Of a stretch of 64,000 bases of DNA, positions 1 through 9,893 are shown piece after piece. Numbering within the stretch: the first letter of the stretch is position 1; every line of letters starts with the position of its first letter. Where the stretch lies: NCBI RefSeq assembly GCF_000213175.1, contig NW_009799101.1, positions 4,336,940-4,400,939 on the forward strand, read 5' to 3'. Below the pieces are notes generated by a model. That model was not told the origin of the DNA, made no database searches, and was given only the letters and a program-made list of their open reading frames with translations. The position numbers were made by a program, and so were the translations under genes. This stretch comes from Neurospora tetrasperma FGSC 2508. Taxonomy: Eukaryota; Ascomycota; Sordariomycetes; Sordariales; Sordariaceae.

Positions 1-1147
1 ACACTGCTGGCTTCTCATATCCACGCTCTCCTAGGGGAGGTAGCTGATCAGGATCAAGCTTTTTCGGGCTGAAATTGTAGTTGAGGCATTTCACGCAGAG
101 CCTCGTAGTAGAGGCTGCAGATCCTGATGGATTGGCGTTCGGCTTGTGTCCCGCTGCAGGACTCGTGGTAGACGTAGAACACCCCAGAAAATCGGCGTAT
201 TTTCGCTTCATGTTCGTGAGCTTTGAGGAAATGTGAGGTAAACACCGCATTCAGGATCAGGGAAATGACAATCTCACCACAATTTCCGGGGGGTTGGGTG
301 CCTATTTCTGTTGTCCGCAGAAAGTGCCTCTCACGTGCTCTCAATACCTACCATTGGTCCCTTTCCAACTGCTCAACACCACGAACGTTCAACGTAGCAT
401 CGCTTCCAAGCCTCATCCACCGCCTCGATATAAGCCACACCACAGTGCCCTCCATCTCCGTCGCTCATGGGTACATTTAACTTGACACTGCGCCCCCTTC
501 CTTCCCAAGCGCCTGTCCACTCGCCGCCATGTGTGCCTGAAATCTCCTTCGCCGAGACCACCGCCCGAAACGATCGCCGTTGACTGCGGCGTAGGTGATG
601 ATGTTATGGGCGGAGAGGACTCAGAGGTGAGGGGAAATGAATTGGGTGTGTACGCGTACGCGTACAAAGAAAGTGGGCGAGAAGGGGAGAGAGCGTGGAT
701 TATGTGGTTTGATGTAGCCCGATTGTGGGTTTGGGCGTTTGATGTGTTACGTTTGGAAACGAGGTTGATTGGGTGTTGGTCATGATGGGTGGTTGGTGAG
801 TTGTTTTTGATGCGTGCTTGATTGTGCTTTTTTCTTTCTTTTTTCTTTTGGCTTTGCCTTCTTTCTTTAAGTAGATGTCTTCGAGAAAGAAGGGGGGAGG
901 GGGGCTGCTTGGAAGATTGGAGGTTGAAGAGAGAGGGAGAGAAGGGGAGATCATGGTACCTAGGACCGTGCCACTATTCCCGTGTTTCTGAGGACCGGCT
1001 ACCTAGAAAGAAGAACGCATAAATTGCGTTCTCCTTTGTGTTTGCCAAATTCAGAGTCTTTTCTTCATGTACCTACGAGCCATTTTCGAATCAATTCATC
1101 TCCCGCACGATGGGTGTGGGCGGATAGATTCTCCTTCAAAACGTGAG
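1..1147. other. Intergenic, no gene recognised
   Basis: Short ORFs on both strands lack introns, domains or a convincing start. The only structure I see is a 16-bp palindrome at 650-665 (listed separately) and a pyrimidine/purine-rich stretch at about 825-950. Confidence 0.5.
650..665. promoter_or_regulatory. Double MCB-like palindrome (two ACGCGT cores)
   Basis: The perfect palindrome GTACGCGTACGCGTAC holds two ACGCGT hexamers in tandem. ACGCGT is the MluI cell-cycle box bound by MBF-type (Mbp1/Swi6) factors in fungi. No clear target gene lies next to it, so the functional reading is weak. Confidence 0.25.
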
Positions 1148-1241
1148 TGTCCCGTAACGGACTCGAATCATTGTCTTCCCGTGGCACACATGCAGACGCG
1201 GAATTTCCACGCCGGGAATGTTACCATTACAACAACGAGCT
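1148..1241 (-). pseudogene. Diverged copy of the tRNA gene at 13114-13208
   Basis: On the minus strand this matches the tRNA at 13114-13208 over its full length with about nine differences and one single-base deletion. The A box has changed (TTGTTGTAATGG) and the B box reads GATTCGAGTCC instead of GGTTCGAGTCC. One acceptor pair (2-71) and one T-stem pair are lost. A TTTT run follows the 3' end. The anticodon stem (TCCCG with CGGGA) pairs better here than in the other copy, so it could also be a diverged functional paralogue. I favour a relic because both internal promoter boxes are damaged. Confidence 0.5.
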
Positions 1242-1508
1242 ACCCACGGTGAAGGAGTTGGTAGTGGCAGGTTGTCATCCTAGCTGGAAGGGCTTGGGTT
1301 GTGATTGGGATTGCCCTTCTATCCACGAAGTCTGGATCTTCACCTGCCCACGACAATAGAGACCTGTCGATATCTTCATCACGGGGGTATCTGACAAGCC
1401 GGCCACTACGGAAGACATAATCTTGCATTCATCGCTAGCAGATTTTACTTGTCGCTGAGCCTTGAATGCCTGCCACCTAATTCTGCAAGCTCACTCAGTT
1501 GAGTTAGT

Positions 1509-2273
1509 TCAAACCTTCAATGTCCTCCCTGACGAACAAGACCGAGAAAAGCCTACCTTCTTCGTGCAGTGTTGACAATCAGAACGCGACATCAACGCCA
1601 AACTCAAAGCCGCCGACCTGACCACCTTTTTCTGTCTATCAAGATCTTTCTTGTTCAAAAGGATCGGAACATCCGATTTCCGACCACTTCCCTCCGGCGT
1701 TGTCTTTTCCAACTCCTCCCGCTTAAAGCGACACGAACCCCCGCAGTATCCATCAAGAAAAAGGTACTGATACCAAAAAAACTCCCGAAAGTTCGCCGCG
1801 TACTTCTCATTCAAGCCCCTCACCTGGCTGCCTTCGATAGGGAGCTTGTCATCGGATAACTGCCCCTGGTTATTGTCAACAACTTTGACCATGTCCCCAA
1901 GAAAGTCAATGTAATCCACCGAAGCAAGCATAGCGATTAAAAAGATCTTGCGAAGCTTGGAAACATACTTGTATTTCCTTTGCAAGTTGTGCAGACACAG
2001 AATATGTTGGATTTGCGGGTCGAGCGCTGGGCCGATGATATCTATAAAGTTGTTGGGGATGCAGAAGGAGTGGAGTGGCTTGCTGCCTTTTGTTTTTGAA
2101 TGGACCTCAAGGTCGCAGTAGATTGCGTGGAAAAGACGGTTGCGGCATTCGTGGCTGGCTATTGTGGCTGCTTCGAAGGCGGCCTTGAGTAGTTGTTGCG
2201 AACATGTACATGTTCTGTGGTCCCTTTCGGTGGTGTCGGGACTAGTTCTGCAGGGGGAGGTTGACCAGTACAT
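1509..2273 (-). CDS. Hypothetical protein, 254 aa
   Basis: A single-exon ORF with a true ATG at 2273, clearly longer than the chance ORFs around it. I do not recognise the family with confidence. The middle (about residues 85-130: LHNLQRKYKYVSKLRKIF, then a hydrophobic run and SVDYIDFLGD) faintly resembles the N-terminal helical region of some fungal kinase-like proteins, but no kinase motif follows. The C-terminal part is rich in Lys, Arg and Ser, with scattered cysteines including DCQHC. No signal peptide or clear membrane segment. It could be a lineage-specific gene, or a truncated or missed-intron version of a larger one. Confidence 0.45.
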   Translation of the reverse strand: MYWSTSPCRTSPDTTERDHRTCTCSQQLLKAAFEAATIASHECRNRLFHAIYCDLEVHSKTKGSKPLHSFCIPNNFIDIIGPALDPQIQHILCLHNLQRKYKYVSKLRKIFLIAMLASVDYIDFLGDMVKVVDNNQGQLSDDKLPIEGSQVRGLNEKYAANFREFFWYQYLFLDGYCGGSCRFKREELEKTTPEGSGRKSDVPILLNKKDLDRQKKVVRSAALSLALMSRSDCQHCTKKVGFSRSCSSGRTLKV

Positions 2274-4382
2274 GATTTACTGTTTTGGGTGGTGTAGTGT
2301 GTAGAATTGACCGTTTAAGGTTACACAAGAGAGCGGGTGATTTTGATAAAGAAGACGAAGGGAAGGCTTTTGATATGTGGCTCTGAGCTTGAAATAGGCC
2401 ACTCACTTCCTCAGTCGTTGTGTCATATGACGGCGATGAGTCTCATTGTATCTATCTATTCTGTCATGTAAGTTTGTTCACCGCAGTGGCTATCATCAGA
2501 CTGGTGTTGTTGTTTGAGAAGGGCCATAGAAATGGTAAGGAAGAGGAAGAACATGGAGAAATCATCAAACAACAGAAAGAGTCAGCGTAAGCACGTAGCT
2601 GATGACCTATTCACGCCCCTGGAAGCAGTCAAAGGACGGCAAGAGATAGAACGAGCAACTCAGTAAGTGAGAGGTGAAGGAGGAGGATGAGAAGAAGAAA
2701 AAACGAGAAGCACAGGAAAGTGAACCTAGGGAAGTAAGAGATGATTGCAGTTTTCCAGGACCACCACTTGGCCAGCCAGTTGGCCCATCAAACCTCACTT
2801 CACATTGTTCAACCAACGAAGCATTTATCGTTGTATTTTTCCTCCACCCAACCCATCGCCAGAGCCGTATCATTCCTCGACCGATCATCACTATCCAGTA
2901 TCACTCGCCCGGGTACCCAGCGTCGTTCTTTCATTGCCTTCCGACTTCTGCTTGTCACGTCTGGCTTTAAACAGACTAGAACGGTCATTTTTGAGCGAAA
3001 TCTTCGAAAACTGCTGGTAGATTTAGACTTGATGGCAACAAGCAACTGGACTGCTGTTGTAGCATACGTCGCTGAAGAAGGTGCTGGTTGGTAAAGCAGC
3101 TACTTGGGAGCAACTGGACGCCGAGGCCGCGGCGTTCACCCAGGCCCAGAGGTTCATGTTTGGTATATTACAGTCTTCGAGAAGCGGAAAGAGTGCATCA
3201 TCAACATGAACCTGCTCGTCCTCCTCTTCATCCCCAACTAGTCTCCCCCATCAGCCTAGGTATTTCCAAGCTGCTGAATAGCACGCCCAGATTATATTCC
3301 AAGTCCGGCTATTATGTGCACCTCCCTGCCACTTATTCCCCCGCAACATCAACCAATTGGTCAATCGTCACGCCAAGAGGGTTACATGCACAACCGCAGG
3401 CTATTATTCCGGCAAATTTGGGGGGGATTTTAACCGTCTTAGCTGTCGAAGCTCTCGATCTTGAACGCTAGAAGCAAACTCGCTGCCGAGTGGTCAATTC
3501 CGGTTGGTTGTGGCTTGTCCCGATTATGAACTCGAGATCACGGCGAAACTTGTGAGCGGACAGGTGAGGAGAACAAAATGCAAGCGAACCGAGGAAAGAG
3601 GCGAGATGGAAATATTGTCCGCGACTCGTCTTCGCCAATGTGGCTGGCTTCATCGCCAGTCTTACGGCCTAGTCGCAGTTCGTCCGGCTGAATAGATTGC
3701 TTCGTTGCATTTACATGTTTTCAGCTTGCGTTTCTTCAGTCTTCACGCGCAAGAACACCACAGACCAGGAGCTTGGCTCAGCCACAGCATCACGAACCGC
3801 AAAAACATACCGACGGTAGTGTGCACCTTGGACTCCTCCTCGTCACGACGGCTTCTCGCTCCACAAACCCGGTTAACCCTCCCGAACCACCCTCGACGTT
3901 ACCCCTGTCTAGGAGATTCCATTGACCCCAACAAATTCACTCATAACAGAGGCCGCAAAAGGTTCTTCCAAGAATGCGCTTGTCACTAGCGATTTCGCAA
4001 GGATACGTCGGTAGATCTGGGGTGACGGGTCACGACCCCATTCAGACCCATGTCACCCATTCCATGTACTGCGTAGTCACGCATGGTAATATGAAGCTAA
4101 CGACTCCATACTACACTACCCCATTTTACCCCATGGGGAGATGATGGAGTCTGTGGGCTTCGCCCGCCATGGTTCATGACTTCGTGATCGGTCTCGATAG
4201 TTGACTCCACCTCCACTTCCACCTCCATCTTTACCTCCACATCATGATGTTTTATAACGCCTTGTTCCCTCCCCGTTAGCTTCTTTTCTCTCCTCACCTC
4301 GTCTCTCCCGTCGAGTTCCCCCCCTCCCTCCTTGTAGTCACCTCTCTCCTCACGGTCAACTCAACCACAGCCAGTCACGACC
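2274..4382. other. Intergenic, no gene recognised
   Basis: Only overlapping short ORFs without domains are seen. The last 250 bases become strongly pyrimidine-rich and then run into the xylanase start, as expected for a fungal promoter and leader. I found no GGCTAA-type XlnR site in the 400 bases upstream of the xylanase. Confidence 0.5.
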
Positions 4383-5752
4383 ATGCACACCAAGTCCCTC
4401 CTCTCCCTCCTCGCCCTGGCCTCCGTGCCTCTGGCTTCTGCTAGCAACGGCAAAGGTTCCGGAAAGTCTTGCTCCCACAAGGGTCTAGACTGGTACGCCA
4501 AAAAGGCCGGCCTCAAATACTTCGGCGCAGCCACCGACTCGCCCGGCCAGCGCGAGCGTGCAGGTCTTGAGTCTGCCTACCCCAAGTATGACGAGATCAT
4601 GTGGAAGTCTGGAGAGTTCGGGCAGACGACGCCTACTAATGGGCAAAAGGTTTGTATTTTTTCCCTTTTTCCTTCCCCATTTCCCCTTTTCCTTTTCCCT
4701 TTTCCTTTTCCCCCCTTTTCCCCTTCCCCCTTTTCCCCTTCCCTTTCCCTTCTCCCACTCCTTTGTACCTAGTAAAGTAAAGTACACTAACAGAAGACCA
4801 AACAAAAGTGGCTCTTCACCGAACCCACCCAAGGCACCTTCAACTTCACCGAAGGCGATATCGTCGCCTCCCTCGCGCACCAGCACCACAAGCTCTTACG
4901 GTGCCACGCCCTAGTCTGGCACTCGCAGCTTGCTCCCTGGGTCGACTCCTCCTCCGCCAACTGGACCAAAGACGAGCTCCGCTCCATCATCGTCTCGCAC
5001 ATCACCAACGTCATGACCCACTACAAAGGCCAATGCTACGCCTGGGACGTAGTCAACGAAGCCTTCAACGAGGACGGGACCTATCGCGAATCGGTGTTTT
5101 CCACCGTCTTGGGCGGCGACGAGTTTATCCAGCTGGCTTTCGAGACGGCTTCCAAACTGGATCCCCAAGCAAAATTGTACTATAATGATTATAACTTGGA
5201 GAGCCCGAGCGCCAAGACGGAGGCGGTCAGGAAGCTGGTGAGGCAGTTGCAGAACAAGAAAATTAAGATTGATGGGGTGGGGCTCCAGGCGCATTTGACG
5301 GCGGAGAGCAGGCCGACGCTGGATGAGCATGTCGCTGCTATTAAGGGGTTCGCGGAGTTGGGCGTGGAGGTGGCGTTGACGGAGTTGGATGTGAGGTTGG
5401 AGATGCCGGCGAATGCAACGAATTTAGCGCAGCAGAAGGAGGCGTATAAGAATGTGAGTAGTACACTTTTTCAAGTTTGTCACGCGGGGTTGATCATCTG
5501 CTAACAAGGTTAATTTACTAGGCCGTCGGAGCTTGTGTCCAAGTCGACGGATGTATCGGTGTCACCATCTGGGACTTCTACGACCCCTTTAGCTGGGTCC
5601 CTGCCGTCTTTCCCGGTGAGGGTGCCGCCCTTCTCTGGTTCGGTGACTTCAGCAGACACCCTGCTTACGAGGGTGTCGTGGAGGCTTTGACCAACAAGAC
5701 CCAAGGACATAATGGAAAGGGTCCTCGTGGTGTTAAGCGTTGGGTTGCCTAA
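4383..5752 (+). CDS. Secreted endo-1,4-beta-xylanase, GH10
   Basis: Hydrolyses internal beta-1,4 bonds of xylan outside the cell. Three exons (4383-4649, 4809-5453, 5522-5752) give a 380-aa protein. Residues 1-20 are a signal peptide (MHTKSLLSLLALASVPLASA). The GH10 hallmarks are present: HALVWHSQ, the acid/base glutamate in WDVVNEAFNED, and the nucleophile glutamate in VALTELDVRL; the C-terminal IGVTIWDFYDPFSW block closes the barrel. There is no CBM1, so this is a single-domain enzyme of usual length. Both introns are phase 0. Intron 1 holds an unusual run of CCTTTT-type repeats. The family assignment is firm; the exon edges are fixed by reading frame and the conserved blocks. Confidence 0.95.
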
Positions 5753-5941
5753 ATAGGCTGTGGAGTGGGAGTCTGTTTGAAAAGAGTAATTCTTCGTCAA
5801 TTGTAGTAATCTAATCCCAAGTTCTTTCATAAAAGCTGATCTTCGTTTCGTCGTTACGTATCGTGATCCTTGTCCGAATTTCCTGCATCTCTCCCCACTC
5901 CTGCGGAGTGCGATTTGGTAGTCATTTGAGGAGGTCAACAT

Positions 5942-7156
5942 CTAGATTTCATTGTATCCTAGCATCTTGGGATGCTCATCGTCGCACACCAGCCATGCCC
6001 ATGCTGCGCTAGGTGTGTAGCTCGTTGTGGTAGAGTACGCTCGCCCGTAATCGGCTCGATCGAAGATGGTGCCTGTGTGATCGGCCTTTTTCATGTTGGC
6101 GACATTCTCGGGTGTGGCGACGGCAAGGAAATGTTCGCGTTGGGGACCTTTTGGTAGTGCCCTGGGACGAGACACTTGTTAGTAGAGGTCCGATTATGTA
6201 AAGACAAGGCAAGAGAAAGCTTACAAGGCATTCCCAAAGATACCATGACATAAGCTTGGCTCCTTCTTCAATAAGCCCTCCGCCCATATACACTGGCGAC
6301 CCAATCGAATAGCCGCATCAATCTTCTCTTGAAGCGCAGAGAAGTATTGGCGCAGCGAAAGCAGCGACACAACGAAACCCGGCGCGCCATGGCAGAATTG
6401 CACCAAGCACTTACCGGTATGTGCATGCTGCTCTGAACTAGGCCAGTTACCAGAAGGATGTTGCAACCTTAATAACCTGTCCAGAACCGATTCCAGTTGG
6501 GGAACAGTCTCCGGTGACGTCAGAACGACCTGAGTAAGGATACCAATATCGCCATGGACAGCACCGAGGTATCGCTTATCATGCCACGTCCAGTTAGGCC
6601 CTCTGTTGAGTATGGTATTTGTGATCTCTGCAATAGCCGGGTCAACAAGCTTGTTACTGCCAGGAACCCAATGTCGCACCAGACGCAGCAGATATAGTGT
6701 GCCTGCTCGGCCGTATAGGATCTCATCCGGGTACTCCTCCACCTCCAGAATTTGGCTCACACACGACACAAAAGTCCTGACGTGCGAAGGATCCTCTCGG
6801 AAGATGGAAGCACGCACAGCTTCGAAGGCAAGCTTCTCATCATGGATACCGCACCCGCGCGACCCTAGGCGGAGGTTGTGCCCGCGCGAACCCGAGATGT
6901 AAGCCTTTGCCCAGTGGTAGGGAGTCTGGCCGCTAACCAGCAAGCTCGGTTGCCGGGCGGAGATCTGCAGCATCAGCAGCGCAATGCCCGTCGGGCCGCT
7001 CCATAAGCCTTGGAGGTGCTCGTGCGAGTAGCGCGAGCGAGGGGGGTAGCTGGCGACAATGTCTTCGAGAGCGGATTGGAGGTATTGCGACGTGTCGTTG
7101 GATATTTTGAGGAGGGAGGAGGGGTCCGAGAGGGTCATGTAGCGGGACTCGGCCAT
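5942..7156 (-). CDS. LanC-like protein (LANCL family)
   Basis: Two exons (6225-7156 and 5942-6161, a 63-nt intron with GTAAGC donor) give 383 aa. The protein has the repeated Gly-rich turns of the LanC alpha/alpha barrel: GLWSGPTGIALLML, ILYGRAGTLYLLRL, YLGAVHGDIGILTQV, FCHGAPGFVVSLL and LCHGIFGNAL. The CHG motif supplies the Cys-His pair that binds zinc in LanC cyclases and in eukaryotic LANCL proteins, which add glutathione to dehydroamino acids. No signal peptide, so probably cytosolic. No peptide precursor, dehydratase or transporter lies nearby, so a lantibiotic pathway is not suggested; a LANCL-type protein-repair role is the simpler reading. Confidence 0.85.
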
Positions 7157-8501
7157 TTTGGGGACACGGGACGGAGCACGGATAGCGGTTGCCGGGAGTG
7201 GACGAGAATAGAATTATGGTATTAGAATATGGAGAGGGACGTGTTGATCCGGATGAGTACTATGGTGATGCTGGGGATTAACAGCGAGGGAATTATGCTT
7301 TGCGTGAACAATTGATCAATGGATGGCCTTGTTCAGTCAGGAACCAAGGCAGTGGCAAACGGAGGCATTCCGATCCATGGACGGGAGCGTTCCTGGATGA
7401 TGTTGATCCGATAAAGTGACTGTGGATGGTCTGGACGACTAGTAGAGGTACGCGGACTTGGCGGTTCCATCAAGGTCGGGGTAGTAGTAGCATGGTGGTT
7501 CAGCTCAAATTGTCGTCATGATGTTGAACTTGACGGGAAGCTTGTCCCTTCCTTTGCCCGGCCGACCTGTGTCTGCCCAAGGTACGTACCTGGTGTACAT
7601 CATTTTGCGGGGTGCTGGAGACCGGCAGGCAGCTTTGAACCAATCAACAGCTGTAAATACAATGGATAAAAGGAACAAATGCGGAGACATGGGGTAGCCC
7701 CGCCGTAACTCCTCGAGCTTATGCCAGGCCGGCTTCATACTACTGCCGCCCGCTTGCAGCTTGCAGCGGTGGATTACCTAACAGCAGAGTGACATCTCGA
7801 TTTTGAAGGGCTACAGTTCGACTCGCAATTAAACGTTGTATTACGCTCGCAAAGTTGGAAGAGAAGCCTAACACAGTCACGAGAATGGTTTGATCGTAGA
7901 TGAAGAGGATTGTCAGATCGAAAGAGGGGAAGCAAGTGATGTCCTGTTGGAGTGACCATGGCCTGGTGGGTTGTGGTTTCCATCGTTTGTGTTAGCACCG
8001 GACAAGGAGGGAGGTTGTTATTAGGCGCTTGGGCACTAGAGTTAACACTACCTCAGTTCGTCTCTCTTTGTTACCTCTATTCTTTCTCAAGCAAGATTTC
8101 GCCTGTAATATCCAGGAACCCTGACCAGATGTCTACTTCGCCAGCCATTTCGAGAATAATAATGATAATAAAAGTCTTATCCCCTAGCTGGTATAGCAGT
8201 TCTCACCTACCGCAACAGCAAATACATTTCGTCTCTTTCCAGTGCATTCATCCCAACACCAAACAATAAGAACACCACTCCCCCTCGCCGCTCCTTCTTC
8301 CCACCTGGCACCTTCTCCCCGCCTCCCTATCCCATCTTCCCCGTTTACACCCCCGCCCGCCCCAATACCCTGCACTCTACTTCCCCGTCTCTACAATCGC
8401 TTATATCGGTGTAAGTGCCTCCTCCTCCGTCTATATAACCCCCCCCCCCTCTCAGCGGCAATTCTCGAACTCGCATTTCTCCTATACTATCAACGGTCAA
8501 G
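7157..8501. other. Intergenic; leader of the 8502 gene
   Basis: No gene recognised. From about 8270 the sequence turns strongly pyrimidine-rich, ending in a C-rich run at 8441-8450 just before the ATG at 8502. This fits a promoter and 5' leader. Confidence 0.5.
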
Positions 8502-9356
8502 ATGGCGTCCTCCTCCTCTAGCCGCGCCCCCGATCGCACCCCTCGCAACCCCCGCGGCCCCGCCGTCCGTACCGATGCTGGTGCCTCCGATCGCGCCGCG
8601 AACCGTCTGCCTGACTTGCCCCGGCTGATGGACCCCTCGCCCGAGGCTGAGCCTCTTACAGCAGGCCCGCCTACTCAGTCAAATCCCAATCAGCAAAGGC
8701 GAACACCATCGACACCTGTGCCTATCCCACAGCAAGGATCATCTCCCACTAGTGGATCCGATCACTTCTACTCGGCGAGGCAGACGCCTGCTCAGAGCCA
8801 AAGTCCTGCCCCTGATCTGTCTACTGAGAGGCAGATTGACGTTGACAGTTATGCCTTTCACGTGAACTCCCTGGTTCATCCTGCTCGGCGCACAGAACGT
8901 GATCTTGAAAGGCTGCCAAGATATGATCCTAGAAACCCCTCAGCGTCCCCGGCAAGCAGATCTGACAGCTTCCACTCAGCCAGAGAGACTCCTGTTGCAA
9001 GCCAGAGCCCGGCAGCTAATGAGCCAGTGGTGGAAGTGCAAATCGATCCTTCTTCTTATGAGTTCCAGGTGAACTCTTTGGTTCATCCTGTCCGTCGTAC
9101 AGAGCGTGATCTGGACAGGCTTCCCAAATATGATCCCAGCAACCCTTCACCAAATACGACAGACTTTGAAGAAAGATTTGATCCAACTATTCGTTCAAGA
9201 TTGAGGGGACCTGATCGGATTCTTGGAATGTCCTGGGACGATTGTATTAGACTAACGAATGACCGTCTTCTCGCAGACGGCGCTGAAGAAAAAGATCTGA
9301 TTTGCAAAGGTGAAAGGGGCTATAGGGGGAATAGGAATAATGGAGGAAGGAACTAA
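8502..9356 (+). CDS. Orphan proline-rich protein with internal repeats
   Basis: Single-exon ORF of 284 aa. Residues 1-80 are disordered and rich in Pro, Ser and Arg. Then come two tandem units of about 70 residues, each ending in a conserved block: FHVNSLVHPARRTERDLERL with PRYDPRNPS, and FQVNSLVHPVRRTERDLDRL with PKYDPSNPS. Each unit also starts with DxFxSAR(Q/E)TPxxSQSP. The C-terminal module begins FEERFDPTIRSRLRGPDRIL and includes GMSWDDCIRL, and is partly duplicated downstream at 9659-9893. No signal peptide or membrane segment. I do not recognise the family. The LPRYDP and LPKYDP pieces are LPxY motifs, which recur in the 44-64 kb family. Function unknown. Confidence 0.7.
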   Translation: MASSSSSRAPDRTPRNPRGPAVRTDAGASDRAANRLPDLPRLMDPSPEAEPLTAGPPTQSNPNQQRRTPSTPVPIPQQGSSPTSGSDHFYSARQTPAQSQSPAPDLSTERQIDVDSYAFHVNSLVHPARRTERDLERLPRYDPRNPSASPASRSDSFHSARETPVASQSPAANEPVVEVQIDPSSYEFQVNSLVHPVRRTERDLDRLPKYDPSNPSPNTTDFEERFDPTIRSRLRGPDRILGMSWDDCIRLTNDRLLADGAEEKDLICKGERGYRGNRNNGGRN

Positions 9357-9658
9357 TTATGTGTATATGTAGTAATGAGTCTGTTCAGGGGGCCTATCGC
9401 AAACTCAAAGGGAAGATTTGATTTGGGGAACATGACGATTTGGGAATGTATGCAATGATTTTCTGCGATGATTTTTTTATCTTTTATTTTTTTCGATTTT
9501 TTTCAGCAAGGCATACAGATCAGGGATGCACTTGCAAGACTGAGAGAATCTGAGCAGCTGACATTGATGAAAAATAGTTGGAGCATGAAGGATCGATCTG
9601 ACAACATGATGGGTTGACAGATAGAAAAGGAAAGGAAGGCAGGGGCAGCAAGAATACA

Positions 9659-9893
9659 ACATTCGAAGAGAGATTTGACCCGAACATACGCTCAGGACTG
9701 GTCGGACCTGAACAGGTGTTAGGGATGTGCTGGGAAGAGTGGATTAGACGGCTGGACGCATGGTCTGAAAGCCAGGGGAGGCCGGAAAGGACTAATACGG
9801 ACAGACGGTCAACTAGGAGTGGAGGAAATGGCGACGATAATAGTCATAACTGATCATGTATATGGGTGGTAGTAAGTCTGCTCAGGGGGCCCT
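9659..9893 (+). pseudogene. Partial tandem duplicate of the 3' end of the 8502 gene
   Basis: The frame from 9659 to the stop at 9851-9853 reads FEERFDPNIRSGLVGPEQVL then GMCWEEWIRRL, matching the C-terminal module of the upstream gene. Similarity continues past the stop: ATGTATATGG..GTAGTAAGTCTGCTCAGGGGGCC here against a closely similar run at 9359-9395. So the duplicated unit spans the last exon part and the 3' UTR. No in-frame ATG precedes the block, so it is probably not a complete gene, though an upstream exon cannot be excluded. Confidence 0.6.

Noticed and set aside
1148-1241. RIP as the cause of divergence between the tRNA copies
   Set aside because: The units are under 100 bp, far below the length RIP acts on, and the changes include transversions and a deletion.
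4485-4889. Lys/Gly-rich ORF opposite xylanase intron 1
   Set aside because: Produced by the CCTTTT repeats of the intron read backwards.
5942-7156. Lantibiotic biosynthesis cluster
   Set aside because: Only the LanC-like gene is present; the rest of the pathway is missing and LANCL proteins are common in eukaryotes.
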